A DNA stretch of 64,000 nucleotides from Pseudisothecium myosuroides (GCA_951799445.1 OX637287.1:41383724-41447723); one strand, 5' to 3'. Counted from the stretch's first letter, positions 34,038-45,299 are shown. Numbers and translations: made by a program. The notes: generated by a model from the letters alone, not told the origin.

Positions 34038-35243
34038 ATGGCGCCGGCGGCGGTGAATGGATCCCTGGACGGACTGGGTGGATCAGTGATGTCTCTGCCG
34101 CGGCGCCGACCGGAAGGTCCCGCTACCATTCTCTCTCTGGGCACCGCTGTGCCTCCCTTCGTTCACGAGCAGAGCACGTACGCGGATTACTACTTCGACG
34201 TGACGAATTGCAGCCACAAGACGGAGCTGAAGGCGAAGTTCAAGCGTATCTGCGACAAGATGCAGATCAACAAGCGTCACATGGTGGTGCGCCAGGAGCT
34301 TCTCCAGCAGTACCCTTCGCTGGCGACGTACATGGACATCAGCATAAGCGACCGTCACGCGATTCTCATGGAGTGGATCCCGAAGCTGGCGGTCGAGGCC
34401 GCGACGAAGGCGCTCGCTGAGTGGGGCGGAGCACGCTCTCGCATCACGCACATTGTCATGGCCACCACGAGCGTGGTGAACATGCCGGGAATAGACCTCA
34501 CAATAGCGAACGCGCTCGGCTTGTCGCCCAAGCTGCGGCGCGTCATGATGTACCAGACGGGGTGCTGGGGCGGAGCGGCCCTCTTGCGCGTCGCCAAGGA
34601 CATCGCGGAGAATAACGCCGGCGCGCGCGTGCTCGTCCTCTCCAGCGAGTGCACCGCCTTTTTCTTCCGGGCGCCCAGTGAGGACTATCTCGATGGGCTC
34701 GTGGGCCAGGGCCTCTTTGGCGATGGCGCCGCGGCCGCAGTCGTGGGCGCGGACCCAATCCCCTCCGAGAACCCTCTCTACGAAATCAAATGGTCAGGAG
34801 AAATGGTGGTGCCCGACAGCATGGATGCCATCGATGGGCACGTCATGGAAGCGGGCATGCACTACCACTTGAAACCCGAAATTCCCAAACTCGTGTCCAC
34901 CAGCATCGAGGAGTTCGTAACGGACGCGCGGGCGGAAGCGGAGAACACCGAGTGCAATGATCTCTTCTGGGCGGTGCATCCCGGGGGAGTTGCCATCCTC
35001 AATCAGATCGAGAACCAGTTGAAGCTCGCGCCGGAGAAGCTGAGTGCCAGTCGGGAGATTCTGCGGGACTACGGCAACATGGCGAGCGCGTGCGTGCTGT
35101 TCGTGTTGGATCGGATTCGTGTTCGATCCGAAGAAGGTAACGCGTCCACCACGGGCGAAGGGAGAGAGTTTGGGTTGCTTATTGGCATTGGCCCAGGACT
35201 CACGATGGAGTGCTCCGTGCTCAAGGCCTTGCCAATGGCTTGA
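34038..35243 (+). CDS. Type III polyketide synthase (chalcone synthase superfamily), copy 2
   Basis: 401-aa intronless paralogue of the enzyme at 6833. The triad is Cys176, His314 and Asn347, with gatekeeper Phe227 and the GIGPG loop at 383-387. It shares Phe209, Tyr276, Ala349, Val146 and Ile384 at pocket positions where CHS has Thr197, Phe265, Ser338, Gly134 and Phe373. Among about 25 differences from copy 1, those near the pocket include Ile208 to Phe, Gly212 to Ala and Tyr275 to His, so the two could differ in starter preference or chain length. N-terminal differences cluster at residues 97-134. The ATG at 34038 is chosen by alignment with copy 1, and a stop just upstream (34024-34030 region) separates it from the open leader frame. 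Both genes read rightwards, 27 kb apart. Confidence 0.95.
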   Translation: MAPAAVNGSLDGLGGSVMSLPRRRPEGPATILSLGTAVPPFVHEQSTYADYYFDVTNCSHKTELKAKFKRICDKMQINKRHMVVRQELLQQYPSLATYMDISISDRHAILMEWIPKLAVEAATKALAEWGGARSRITHIVMATTSVVNMPGIDLTIANALGLSPKLRRVMMYQTGCWGGAALLRVAKDIAENNAGARVLVLSSECTAFFFRAPSEDYLDGLVGQGLFGDGAAAAVVGADPIPSENPLYEIKWSGEMVVPDSMDAIDGHVMEAGMHYHLKPEIPKLVSTSIEEFVTDARAEAENTECNDLFWAVHPGGVAILNQIENQLKLAPEKLSASREILRDYGNMASACVLFVLDRIRVRSEEGNASTTGEGREFGLLIGIGPGLTMECSVLKALPMA

Positions 35244-36060
35244 ACTCGATCCAGAGCCACAACGGTAGCTTCCTTCTTGCTGTGAAGTTTTTGCAGTTGC
35301 TTCATCTGCGCTTTTAGGAGTATAGGACTCGCTCGAGAGCGTGCAATTTTTTTTTTACATATGTCAAGGTTTAGTTCACAGCGTTACGTCGTCTCCCTCC
35401 AGTACTGCTATATCACAGTAATATTTAAAATTTACATTGCACCTGTATCGAGAACCTTTGCGCAATTGCAATAAGAATGATGGAGGGGCATGATTTCATT
35501 ATGTTGTCGAAATTGTCAGATTGCTTGTACACCTGCTTCACTCTGAGTATGACTGGTCACCGCCTGGGTAGTGAAGACCTGTGATTTCGATGCTTGGACT
35601 AGTAACCTGGGAATTGAAGCTGGAGACGATTATGGGACACACCACAAAATTGTGCCATATTGAATTGTGAATGTCTAGATTTTAATGCAGTTTCAGTTCT
35701 GAAGTGTTAGCATCTTTCTACCTTGTGAGTAGCCAAAGAGAGTGATAATTATGGTTGCCTTAGAACTTGGGATTAGACAGCATAGTCTAAGATTCTTTCT
35801 GAAATCTGAGCAACTCCATTGCTAGAAGATTTGCCAAGTGTTGGTTGATATATACATAATTAGATTGGTCATGGCTTTGATCAGGGTTTAGGGTTTAAGC
35901 TCAATTGATAGAGAGATCTGGGAGCATCTGATGAAAATCATGAGCCATGTCTGCGTATGCGGACATGAGGCTCGATGTCTGGCAATCAAATATGCTCTGG
36001 CAATCCTTCAGTTGACTTGAGATTGAACTATTGAAATGCGGCGTATACCTCGTGCTTGTG
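35244..36060 (+). other. 3' flank of PKS copy 2, shared with copy 1
   Basis: Matches the second 3' unit and downstream flank of copy 1 through about 9140 without the tandem duplication. Includes likely 3' untranslated sequence (TTGCGCAATTGCAATAAGAA). tRNA D-arm-like GCTCAATTGATAGAGAG near 35897 is again present. Confidence 0.7.
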
Positions 36061-36087
36061 CGTATAGTAAACTTTTGAACGCCGCCG

Positions 36088-36310
36088 GGCTGGTGACTGG
36101 AAATCAGCCCTTTTGGCATAGGATGACAACATCCTCTTTGAAAAAACCAAAAGTGCTCAATGGAGGTCAAGCTACTATTCATGAACTTCTCTTTCCAGAC
36201 AAAATTTGGAGGATGAATAGTTGCACTTCTATCCTACACAAGAGATTCTCTTGTCATTCATAGGCCACAAAGTGTTCACCTCGACGTTTAAGGATTAAGC
36301 TTATACTCCA
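36088..36310. repeat. Dispersed repeat, first of three copies
   Basis: Shares AAAGTGCTCA-TGGAGGTCAA, GATGAATAGTTGCACTT and GACGTTTAAGG with about 39775-39960 and 40000-40206. The last copy abuts a TTAA-type element at 40206. Non-coding. Confidence 0.65.
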
Positions 36311-36811
36311 AATCCTTCATTTCTAATAAATCTCGCATTGTGGGGATATTTCAAGGGGCACATATTTTTCCAGCTTTTGTGCCATTTGGAAAGTTGTTAG
36401 AGCATCCTTAGTCCAACGAGAATATTGACCATCTAAATTTATTTCTAACTTTTGACTAGTATATAATTGAAACTTGAATTATTATCATTGGAATCATTCA
36501 AGCAATGATCGGAAAATCCCTGGCAGTTAGTTCAAAGTTAGCCGGTGCAAGTGGGAGAAAAACCGTTTGCATTTTGAAAGTAACCCTTAACCCCTAAAAG
36601 ACTAGAGGGTTTTTTTAGGGATACATTGTCAAAAATTGTATTTTGGGGGTATATTAATCAAAAATGAAAATAAAAACATTTTTTTAAAACTTCAACCATA
36701 CAAAAATATGACAAAATATTTTTATCAATGTGTGAAAAAAATTCAGCTCATTTCACCGCACAGATTGAAAGATTATAACATTCAAAGTTTGGAAAGAAAA
36801 AAAAAAAAAAA

Positions 36812-37480
36812 AAATCTGGGAAGGCATCCAGGACTATGGAAGACTAGAATGGGCTAACATCTATGGAAGCAAGTGTGCACTCCAGAAGCCCGACTCAGCC
36901 TTAAAGACTCATTCATTAGGAGGCGTTGCAAGTTTGATTTCTTTGCGACCATGGAGGAGGGCCAACCCCGATGGACGCCTTCGGGTCCGAGCTTGGGTTT
37001 CATCTTTGAACCGCCATGAACTCCCTCGACGTGGCAAGCTGGCGCTCGGTCTGCTACCAGCTATCACTACAAGAGAAAGGGTAATTTAAGTGAGTTTTTA
37101 AGTAGTGTCCTAGACACATGATTTTAAGTACTGACCTTTAAGGAGATTTTTAGCAAAATTTGACTTAAAAACATGTGTTTTAAGTCAAATTTTGCTAAAA
37201 ATCTCCTTAAAGGTCATTACTTAAAATCATGTGTCTAGGACACTACTTAAAAACTCACTTAAAACATCCCTTTCTCTTGTAGTGTATAAGAGGCCTCACA
37301 GCCTCTCTCCATGCTAAGTCCCTTGGTCCGTCTTTAGTTTGTTGTCGTCATTGTGTTTTGTCCGTCTGTTAGTCTTGCCGTTTGTCCCTAAGCCACTTGG
37401 GACTGGGGATTTGTTCCATTTTTCTTTTGCAATGAAATCCTGTTTCATTTGTTTAAAAATAAATTAAAAAAATAAAAAAA
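36812..37480 (+). mobile_element. 5'-truncated LINE fragment
   Basis: GC-richer than its surroundings and begins abruptly after an A-run. The 3' part ends TTTTGCAATGAAATCCTG..TTTAAAAATAAATTAAAA, a typical plant L1 3' end with an A-rich tail. It is inserted in an A-rich tract of the surrounding TTAA element and itself carries a CACTA MITE at 37065-37284. Frames are broken, and no RT motif remains. Confidence 0.6.
37065..37284. mobile_element. CACTA-type palindromic MITE with TSD
   Basis: 220 bp, starting CACTACAAGAGAAAGGG and ending CCCTTTCTCTTGTAGTG. The two arms are nearly perfect inverted repeats over their full length, meeting at about 37174. A 3-bp duplication TAT flanks it (37062-37064 and 37285-37287), as expected for the CACTA superfamily. 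Inserted in the LINE fragment. Confidence 0.9.
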
Positions 37481-38312
37481 ATTGAAAAAAAGTTTTTTTC
37501 ATCACTGCTTGACAGGGACAGCAGACTTTGGGCCCTCTTGGAGAAAAAAATTTCCACTAAATAAGATTGATTCTCTTCACCATTCAATTGTATGTCCTCT
37601 TAGGTACATTCATGTAAAATTTTGGAAGCAAATTCAAGTTCTAACTCTATCTAAATCACCCTGCAATACAAAGAGGTAAAAAAAATTGGCAATACACTAG
37701 CCAATTTTTGAGTTTTTTTTGGAAATGGAGGAATTTTTTTTTTTTGAAATCCGAATGGTGAAAACATATATGACACCATCTTCTACAAGCACAAATTTTT
37801 TTATGTCAAAAAAAAATTAGAACCTACAATTACGCTAATTTTCCTTCTTTCTTTGTCCATGGTCCTTGAGCATTCTATGAAAATCAATGCATGCAAACAA
37901 GGAAGAATGGCTCCCCTTCTCTCCCACATCCACTTCTAGTGAAAAGCACCACCCTCTATCATTAGTACCTATGAGCCCTTGAAGAGAGTATTTGTATTTC
38001 CATAGAAATGTAAAATCAAAATATGCACCATTCTCTATTGAATAAAAATGTGATGTTCAAAATAAATTTTCTACTATAAGCTTAGAAATCACAAATAAAA
38101 GAACTCATTGATCTAAAGCCATGCATACACTACTCCAAAGTTCCTTGAAGATTTTTACAATAAGATTTAGTATCCTTCAATGCCAAGGGGATGTGGGGCT
38201 TGACTTTGCTTCCCACAAGTGTCCATTGCTTCTAATTGTACCCTTCAACTTGCATTGTCTTTTTCTTGTGCTCCTCTTGTATTCATATTGAAAAAAAATT
38301 CCAAATTTTTTC

Positions 38313-38957
38313 TTAACCCCTAAATGCCCAAGGCTTGTTTTGAGCTTCCTGAAATTTGCTCTAAATTGAACAAAAAGCCAACATTTTGATAAGTTGTATC
38401 AATTTTTTTTGAATTGTAACCGTACAAATTCAATCTAGACATGTTAAAGATTACATAGGAAAAGAAAACACAACAATATCACTTATGAATTGAAAGATTA
38501 TAATGTTTGAACATGAGGGTATTAAAACTAAGAAATTTTTTCAATCCTTTTTTCACTTGTCAAATCTAAAAAGTTGGTCACCAAAAAAATATGAGGTTAA
38601 AGGGCCTAACATGCATAACCTCAATCAATTTATGGCTTCTCAAAATCTACTCTACAATTTTTTTAAATGAATTTCTAATGTGATTTTTTCTTCAAGATCT
38701 AGTGTATTTGAGGTTCATTTCCAAGAGCCCTCAACACTACGGAAAGTCAAGATTGCAATGGGTACCCTTGCACAAAATCTTGAGTAGAAAAATCATAATC
38801 CATCATTTTCAAAATCGGACTTTTGAAGCTAAAGCTAGACTTCAAGAAGAATTTTACAAAAATATAAACTACTAAAAATAGCAACTTGTTGAGGTTTTAT
38901 TTAACTTCAAAGTATTGCCGACACCAAAATTTGGTGCCTCGGGCATTTAGGGGTTAA
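38313..38957. mobile_element. TTAA-flanked inverted-repeat element, 645-bp copy
   Basis: TTAACCCCTAAATGCCCAAGGC at the left and GCCTCGGGCATTTAGGGGTTAA at the right form the cleanest terminal inverted repeat of the family. Non-coding interior. Confidence 0.75.
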
Positions 38958-39304
38958 GGTCACAAACACCAAAATTTTAATGATTGCATTTTGTTAGTGT
39001 CTTTGCGTGTTCCAATTTTGGAATCTTGGGGAGCACGTTGTTGCTAAAGAGGGCGGACAAATTGGCCACATTGTTGTGGTTCAACATTGTGCTCCGGTGG
39101 GCCGAATGAACTTGACCCCTTGCTTGTCCTCTCCAAGTCATTCCAAAAATTTGTGTAAAAAAAAGCCCCCTATTTTGTACTTCATGGAATTATTTTGTTC
39201 ATCTCACTTCACTAATTTGGGGCCTCTATTTGCAAACATGAATTCAAAATTTGCAAATTTTGTCATGGTTGGAAAATAAAAAATTTAAGGATTTTCCACA
39301 GTAA

Positions 39305-39560
39305 GAAAATTAGAGGGGTCGATTCACCCCGGCTCTCAGGTGCAACCTCCCCTCCCCAAGACCCTCCCCCCAAAGGCCAAGGACCCCTCCACCCGAAGCC
39401 TCCCCCTTCTTGTCCCGCTCCCTGCCCGCTCCCCTCACGTTCCCCGCCTGCTCCCCTTCCAATCCCCTCCGCTCCCTGCCCACCAAGCTCCCCGACCACT
39501 CCCTGCCAAATTCCTACCGCCTGCCTGGCTCAACCCGGCCATCTGGCTCTTCCAGCATTC
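39305..39560. repeat. C-rich degenerate minisatellite (G-rich on minus strand)
   Basis: Units such as CCGCTCCCTGCCCGCTCCCC with many runs of three or more C. The minus strand therefore has many G-runs with short spacers, compatible with G-quadruplexes. An open Gly-rich minus frame (39263-39499) is explained by composition. It stands out as one of the very few GC-rich islands outside the PKS genes and LINE. Confidence 0.75.
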
Positions 39561-39774
39561 CTGATAGCTGCCCAAGCAGCTGAGACCCTTTTGGGCAGCA
39601 TAACTTCAAATCTACCCGGCGGATTTGCACAATTTTTCTTTCTCGAAAAGATTGCTCACCTTGTGTCAAAATTTGAAGAACATTCGTTAAAAAATGACTT
39701 CATACGCACCTACCCGAGATCACCCGTGTACGTTCATCGGTCATTCAGTCCTTTTGGGGTTAAGGGACGAACTA

Positions 39775-40206
39775 GGGTGACCCTCAAAATCATCCTTTTG
39801 CATCACCTTATGAATCATCGGCTTAAAAAATTGCAAAAGCACTCATTGGAAGTCAAGGTACTATAGAAGATCTCCCTTTTTCACAACAAAGTCCAATGAT
39901 GAATAGTTGCACTTCTGTCCTATACAATTTGATTCTTTGTCACACATCAGCCATAGAACGGCCTCCTCGTTGTTTAACCATAACCTTTGAACGTCAGGTT
40001 CGTGACTGTGGAAATCATCCCTTTTGACATTGGATGACATCATTTTTTTTGTAAAAATCAAAAGTGCTCATTGGAGGTCAAACTACTATTTATGATCTTC
40101 CCTTTCCACACAAGATTTGGAAGATGAATAGTTGCACTTATGTCTTACATAGGAAATTCTCTTGTCATTCATCAGCCGCCAAACGTCCACCTTGACGTTT
40201 AAGGGT
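39775..40206. repeat. Second and third copies of the 36088 repeat, in tandem
   Basis: Two copies in direct orientation of the AAGTGCTCA..GATGAATAGTTGCACTT unit. The second ends at TTAAGGGTTAAC, where the next TTAA element starts. Confidence 0.65.
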
Positions 40207-40951
40207 TAACCCTGGAGTGCCGCGGACGCCATTCCGTGGCGTTCCGACGACAGTACTGTTCAAAAGCAAGAGTCCAAAAGCATTTGTTCATCCACAAAGT
40301 TTTTTGTTGACCTTTCATGTTGGGTTATGAAGAGTATCCAATTGAGTTTGTAGTCTTGCTAGTGTTTGTCTTCACGTAAATGAGAAGTTAGTAAAAAAAA
40401 AGGAACACAAATTATGCTATTTTAGAGTATTTTGGGAAATTGTTGCTCCTTGCTCTAAATCTGAAATTTCTCTACAAAAATGATATTTTTTGAATTTGAG
40501 CCCAACTAACAAAATGAAGGCCATCTATTCTAGTTCCTACTCCAATTTGAATTTTGAAATAATTCCTAATGTTGAATATTTTATTGCAATTTGAACTTTG
40601 GGTGTATTTTCAATGTCCATTATTTTCTAATTTTCTAATGACACGGAAATTGAGTTTACACCATGATGTTTGTTACTATAATATACGCACATGATAAAAT
40701 TTTCAGATTTTTTGAAATGATTTTCTATTTAATATGATTTTTCTTCACTTTTTCTTCAAAAGTTCTCAAAAAAATCAATTTTCCTCAAAAAAATCTAAAT
40801 TTTTTTGTGAAGTAAAGAAGACATGTAATTTCATCTCTGAAAAATAAATATAAATTTTTTCATATATATCTAGTTGCAAAATGGCAGTGAATTGAGTGAT
40901 GGGCAATGCGGTTTGAAATCAATGGTCATGGGTCCGTCATTTAGGGGTTAA
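40206..40951. mobile_element. TTAA-flanked element, divergent copy
   Basis: Left end TTAACCCTGGAGTGCC, right end GTCATTTAGGGGTTAA. The ends pair only moderately. The interior is AT-rich and shares blocks with 19990-20270 (AACTTTGGGTGTATT-type). Non-coding. Confidence 0.5.
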
Positions 40952-41611
40952 AGGATGCAAAACCGGGAAGAAATTTTTAGGACTTGAAATCAACCCAGTG
41001 CCCCAAAATATTTGGAGGATATTTTGCCGCCTCCTTCTAGTACTTGTAGGATTTTGGCCACCATAGAAAAAAGTTTAGTCGCTAATACCCAGCTAGGTGA
41101 GGGTCAAATGTCCCAAGTATCAACCTTGGAGCGGATGAACCCACAATCTAGTCGAAATTTTGAAAGTAACCAGCAGAAGAATCGGAGCCAGTCTGGATTT
41201 TGCAAAACTCTGGCCATTCAGAATTTTAAAAACATTATAATAATAAAATGTTTTTAAAAAATGACCTTACCTACCTAGCAGCCCGCCACCTCCCATCGGC
41301 TGTGGCTTCCGAAGCTAGTTCATTTATATACAAATCCATGACCTTGAATAAGGATACCATTGCTTCAAGGCCATGGATTTGTTTACACAAAATAGTGAAA
41401 TTAGGTTGTCTATATTAATTTCTTGACATTTGACACTATATGAATATTCATTTATTGTTAGTGTACAAAAATGCACTATTTTTGAATTAGGTATTGTTGT
41501 AATTGTGACTCATGAATCTCCATATGTACAAATGGAAATAAAATCTTTAAAAATAATTGTTGACTTTGATGACTTAAAAGTAACCTTCTTGGGGGTAAGG
41601 CAACCTAATTG
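40952..41611. other. Intergenic DNA with an inverted repeat partner beyond the next element
   Basis: 41320-41410 (TTCATTTATATACAAATCCATG..AAATTAGGTTG) is repeated in inverted form at about 42553-42605, bracketing the element at 41612-42552. This suggests that element sits inside an older foldback. The motif AGCAGCCCGCCAC near 41278 resembles part of the SINE-like elements. No gene supported. Confidence 0.5.
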
Positions 41612-42552
41612 TTAACCCCTAAAGGCCCAAGGTCTTTTTTCTGCTAAAAAACACTAAAAACTGCCATTTCTATAGCAAAAAGTAAAAAAAAATTAAAATT
41701 GTTTTTTTTCCACATCTAATTGTAGGATCTTATACCTAATTGGTATGAGAATGTGTGGAAAAAATTTCAGAATTTTTGACCGCACAGATTGCAAGATATC
41801 TGCGTTTAAAGTGGAAAAAACAAGTTTTTCAGCACATTGCGGGACCAGATTTTTTGTCTTTAAACATTTTTAACTTAAAATTTTTGCACTACAGCGTTTT
41901 GAGCTTTAAATCTTTACAGTGGAGAATTGAGTTGAGAGTCTAGGGGAAAAAAAAACTAAAAAAAAACTTAATTTTCATCCTTAAAAAAATTGTTAAGTAG
42001 AAGTAGGTATGAGATAGAAGGAAAATCTAAAATATTAATATCTCTTCGATGGAATTAAAATGCACTAATCCCAATGGTGAGATTGTTCTAGCAAGTAAAC
42101 TAAACCATGCCAAAAAAAAAAATTTGAAAAATTTGAAAAATTGCATTCAGAAATGAGTCCTACAAGTTATTTTTTTCAAGAAGATGCTCAAACTGCCCGA
42201 AAAACAAGAATGTCCATAACTTTCTCATAACATATCCAAATGAAATGAATCAAAGCTTTCTAGATAGGCAAAAATATAATCTATCAGAAAAAAAATATTA
42301 AAAAAAAAATTCAAATTTTTGTCCATTTTTTTTCTGCTGCCCGAGCTACCCGCCATCCCCTGTTTTGAGCTTATTTGGTCATAACTTTTTTTCCCGGGCA
42401 CCGATTGAGAAAAAAATTATATTCCCACAAAGCTTATCAGTTTTTCTATCTCCAAAAAAAAATTCAAAAAATCAGAACACAATTTCAGCCCGTAGGTACC
42501 TGCCCGAAAACGCATTTGTCCCCCGAAGGGACAACGGGCTTTTAGGGGTTAA
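41612..42552. mobile_element. TTAA-flanked inverted-repeat element, copy 4
   Basis: TTAACCCCTAAAGGCCCAAGG at the left and CGGGCTTTTAGGGGTTAA at the right, with subterminal TTTGTCCCCCGAAGGGACAA. 941 bp, strongly similar over its length to 47966-48893 and in reverse to 17663-18616. Non-coding. Confidence 0.8.
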
Positions 42553-42585
42553 AGCAACCTAATTTTACTATTTTGTGTAGTTCAT

Positions 42586-43216
42586 TTATATATAAATCCA
42601 TTGCCATTCATATTTGAATCCTAAGCGCCGGTACCTTGCAGGGGCAATACAAGAAACATTTGAAGAAGGTGTAATTGGTACTTTATAAACTCTTTTGATT
42701 TCATGCAACCTTTTCATAACCATCCTCAACTTCATATTGCATGAGTTGGGAGGATCCTTGGCCTTCAAGTAGTGAAGTTCAATTTTTGCTAAGAATGCAA
42801 TGTTAATTAGTACTTTCATTATCAAATTCGTTTTCTATATATTATAGAAATATTGCAATTTAGTCATTGCCAATTTCAACTTGGAGGAAATTAGCCAATG
42901 AGATTTTGTAATTGGAGGAAATGAACGGGTACTTTTTGTGATTTAGAGGATGCGACTCAGGCTCATAGGAAAAAAACCGGTTTATTTTTATGGAAGGAGG
43001 AATGAGCTGGAGGACCTCCAAAAATTTCCAAAACATTGCATCTAAGTACTTTGAATAGACATTAAAAGAAACTCTCAAATTTAGACATTCCCCAAGGATA
43101 ACAACCTGCTTCAAAATCAAGCTTAAAGAAAATAATGAAAACTTGTACAGTGCAATGAAGCTCCAGAAGCATTGTTGACAGTCGTCAAGCTTCCGTTGAG
43201 CAGATGCCAGATCCAT
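42586..43216 (-). pseudogene. Possible minus-strand gene or gene remnant, unknown product
   Basis: A TATA box (CTATATATA, minus strand at 43342-43334) lies about 120 bp before an ATG at 43216 that opens a 118-aa frame beginning MDLASAQRKLDDCQQCFWSF and ending at 42860. A second frame (42825-42586) encodes a basic, helix-prone peptide with KLRMVMKRLHEIKRVYK and CIAPARYRRLGF, more protein-like than chance frames here. The two are in different frames or separated by a stop; I could not define splice sites with confidence. I recognise no family. It may be a small real gene with an intron, a decayed gene, or a lucky open stretch. Confidence 0.35.
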
Positions 43217-43893
43217 TGCATTAGAGTTTAATCTTCAGCCTCCGATCAGTTCATTGAGTACAAGCTTTGGGCTTGCACAATTCTTCCAAGTCTCCGAGAG
43301 CAAGATTTAGGGCTTAGTTGCTAGTAGGAGTGGTATATATAGGGTTAGAGATTTGAATTTTGGTAGATCCGCAATGGTGTCATATGCAGATTCTATACGA
43401 ATGAAGCACGCACCAATTGCCTCGACGGCGAGTGGGAAGCATGAGGGCAAGCGGTAGCGACAAAAGAAGAAGGATGCTTGGAGCCCGAGCTAATAGCATA
43501 CAACCGTGACAAACTTGGGCAAACATGACAAGTTCGATCCTACATTCTTACCGTCGCGGCTCTAGGTGAAGAACTCCTAATATGGAATTCTCGAAGTTGC
43601 TTGAGGTTCTTGCTTAATAATGCAGTTCCAGAGATTAAAGTAAACCAAGAGGCGGTGCGGAGGGAGACAAAATGTTTGCAGAAGCACGCCATTGTGGCCT
43701 ATTTTGTAGGTTGTAGATAGCTATAGGAGTTTGTGAGTCCGTCACATTGTGGATCCAAAGCCTTCAAATAGTGGTAGGCAATTGAATTGGTTAAGGTAGA
43801 GACTTGGGATGTCGCTTCTTCCTAGTACTAAGCAACTACACAAAAATTCTTGATGCTCACTCCTTGCAGATCTCAATTGGGCGCTTGTATCAT
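43217..43893 (+). pseudogene. Broken protein-coding remnant, possibly retroelement ORF1
   Basis: The sequence is GC-richer and the + frame around 43560-43690 reads through as LLNNAVPEIKVNQEAVRRET and beyond before stops. Style and the nearby zinc-knuckle remnant at 48905 suggest a LINE or retroelement gag-type ORF split by later insertions, but no motif proves it. Confidence 0.3.
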
Positions 43894-44095
43894 CACTACT
43901 AGAAAAATTCATGTCCGTTGTAACATAGATTTTGCATATTTCTGTTGATAAGAAGAGTTAGTTAGGACAACTTGATTCGGACATTTTTAGCATAAATTTG
44001 TGTTTTTATGTCAATAATAATGTCAAATGTAACAATCTACCCCAAATCTAAAGTTTTGATTTCTGATTTATTTATAAAAAAAAATAAAGTTAATT
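43894..44095. mobile_element. CACTA-type MITE fragment
   Basis: Begins CACTACTAGAAAAATTC and contains TTTGTGTTTTTATGTCAATAA, a block also found in the MITE at 26075-26312. No matching right end was found, so it appears truncated. Confidence 0.5.
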
Positions 44096-44124
44096 TGTTT
44101 CCTATGCTGCCCAAAAATTATGGG

Positions 44125-44255
44125 CAGTCGAGGGAATTTTTTTCTGAAGTAGGCAACCCGCCACGTGGCAACCAAGGCAAGGTTCGAATTTGGGACTTGT
44201 TGGTTAGCAACCAAGGACTCCAACCCGATTGCACCATGGTTGGAGTCCCTTTTTA
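44125..44255 (-). mobile_element. tRNA-derived SINE-like element, copy 1
   Basis: On the minus strand: an A-box-like CATGGTGCAATCGG, a short hairpin TTGGTTGCTAACCAA, a degenerate B-box around ATTCGAACC, then the tail CCACGTGGCGGGTTGCCTAC. The order and the tail match the copy at 46560-46725. Confidence 0.5.
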
Positions 44256-44594
44256 AAAGATGGTTAGTTAGTTGAATTTAATCATTTTTTATTTTTATTT
44301 TGCAAAGTCAGGAGACTTTGAAGGCCCATATCTCCTTCATAGTAAGTCCTTTTTTCATGAAACTTGTTGGAAAAAATAGATATTGAAGTCTAGTTTTAGT
44401 GGTAAAATTTTCAATTTATCAGAATATGCTTTGAAAACCTGACAAGCATTTTTCTAGAGGTGGTTTGGCCAAAACTTAGAATTAAATAGTTCCATTTTTT
44501 AGTTCAAATTTAGAAGTTTGAATAGATCAAATTAAGAATTTTGAATAATTGAGAATTCACACTTTGAGTAGTTCAAAGCTTACAATTCATATTT

Positions 44595-45290
44595 TAACCC
44601 CAGTTTACCATTGTCCCCTTGGGTGTCAAATTTTTTTCCCTCAAATATTATATTTTTGTGTATATGTGTAGCTTTGATTCTCTCTATTTGTACTTGTGAT
44701 GAAAAATTATAAAGAATCTTAATTTTTGTGCAATCTAAGCATCTTGGTGATCAAATAATCTATAGGGTTTATTATTTAGTGCAATTTAAAAAAAAAATCA
44801 ATTTTTTTTGAAAGGTTAAGGTTGTTTGCTAGAATAATCTCACCATTTGGATTATTGTTTTTTAATTCCATTCCAAAGATATAGTTTAGTTTTTGTTCAA
44901 TCTTGAATCTATGTATCTTTAATTTTTTTTTAAATATTGAAAATGAAGTGGCATTTTTTTTCCCTAGAATTTGATCTCAATCTCTAATACAATTTTTTTT
45001 TAATTCAAAGTCCTTAGTGCAAAAGTTTTTAAAAAATGGCAATCAATGCCATTTGAAATTGCCAACTTGCATTCAAAAAAGATTTTTTTTCTAAGTTTGA
45101 ATGCTAATATGTATCTTCCAATTTGCACAATTAAACTTCATGAAATTTAGTTTGGCATATGGTCTAAGACAAGTGAAGTACAAGATCCAATGATTTGACT
45201 CAAAAAAATATTCTTTTTGTTTTCTTAGATGAATGCAGCAAAAATAGCAATTTTAAGTGTTTTTTGGTAGAAAATTGGCCTTGGCAATTT
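44595..45290. mobile_element. TTAA-type element, decayed reverse copy
   Basis: Starts TTAACCCCAGTTTACC with the subterminal TTGTCCCCTTGGG block. It ends with TTTTTTGGTAGAAAATTGGCC (TTGG AGAAAA-type block seen in 17663-18616), but the terminal TTAA is lost. Non-coding. Confidence 0.55.
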
Positions 45291-45299
45291 CAGAGCTTG

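Larger units (their letters stand above)
36587..39763. mobile_element. Composite TTAA-flanked element with nested insertions
   Basis: Left end TTAACCCCTAAAAGACTAG, right end CAGTCCTTTTGGGGTTAA. The left interior matches other family members up to GGAAAGAAAAAA (about 36808), where a LINE fragment interrupts it; homology resumes at about 37485 (AAGTTTTTTTCATCACTGC). A shorter family member (38313-38957) lies inside. The pairing of these two distant ends is inferred. Confidence 0.5.

Noticed and set aside
39263..39499. Gly-rich ORF on the minus strand
   Set aside because: Explained by the C-rich minisatellite composition.
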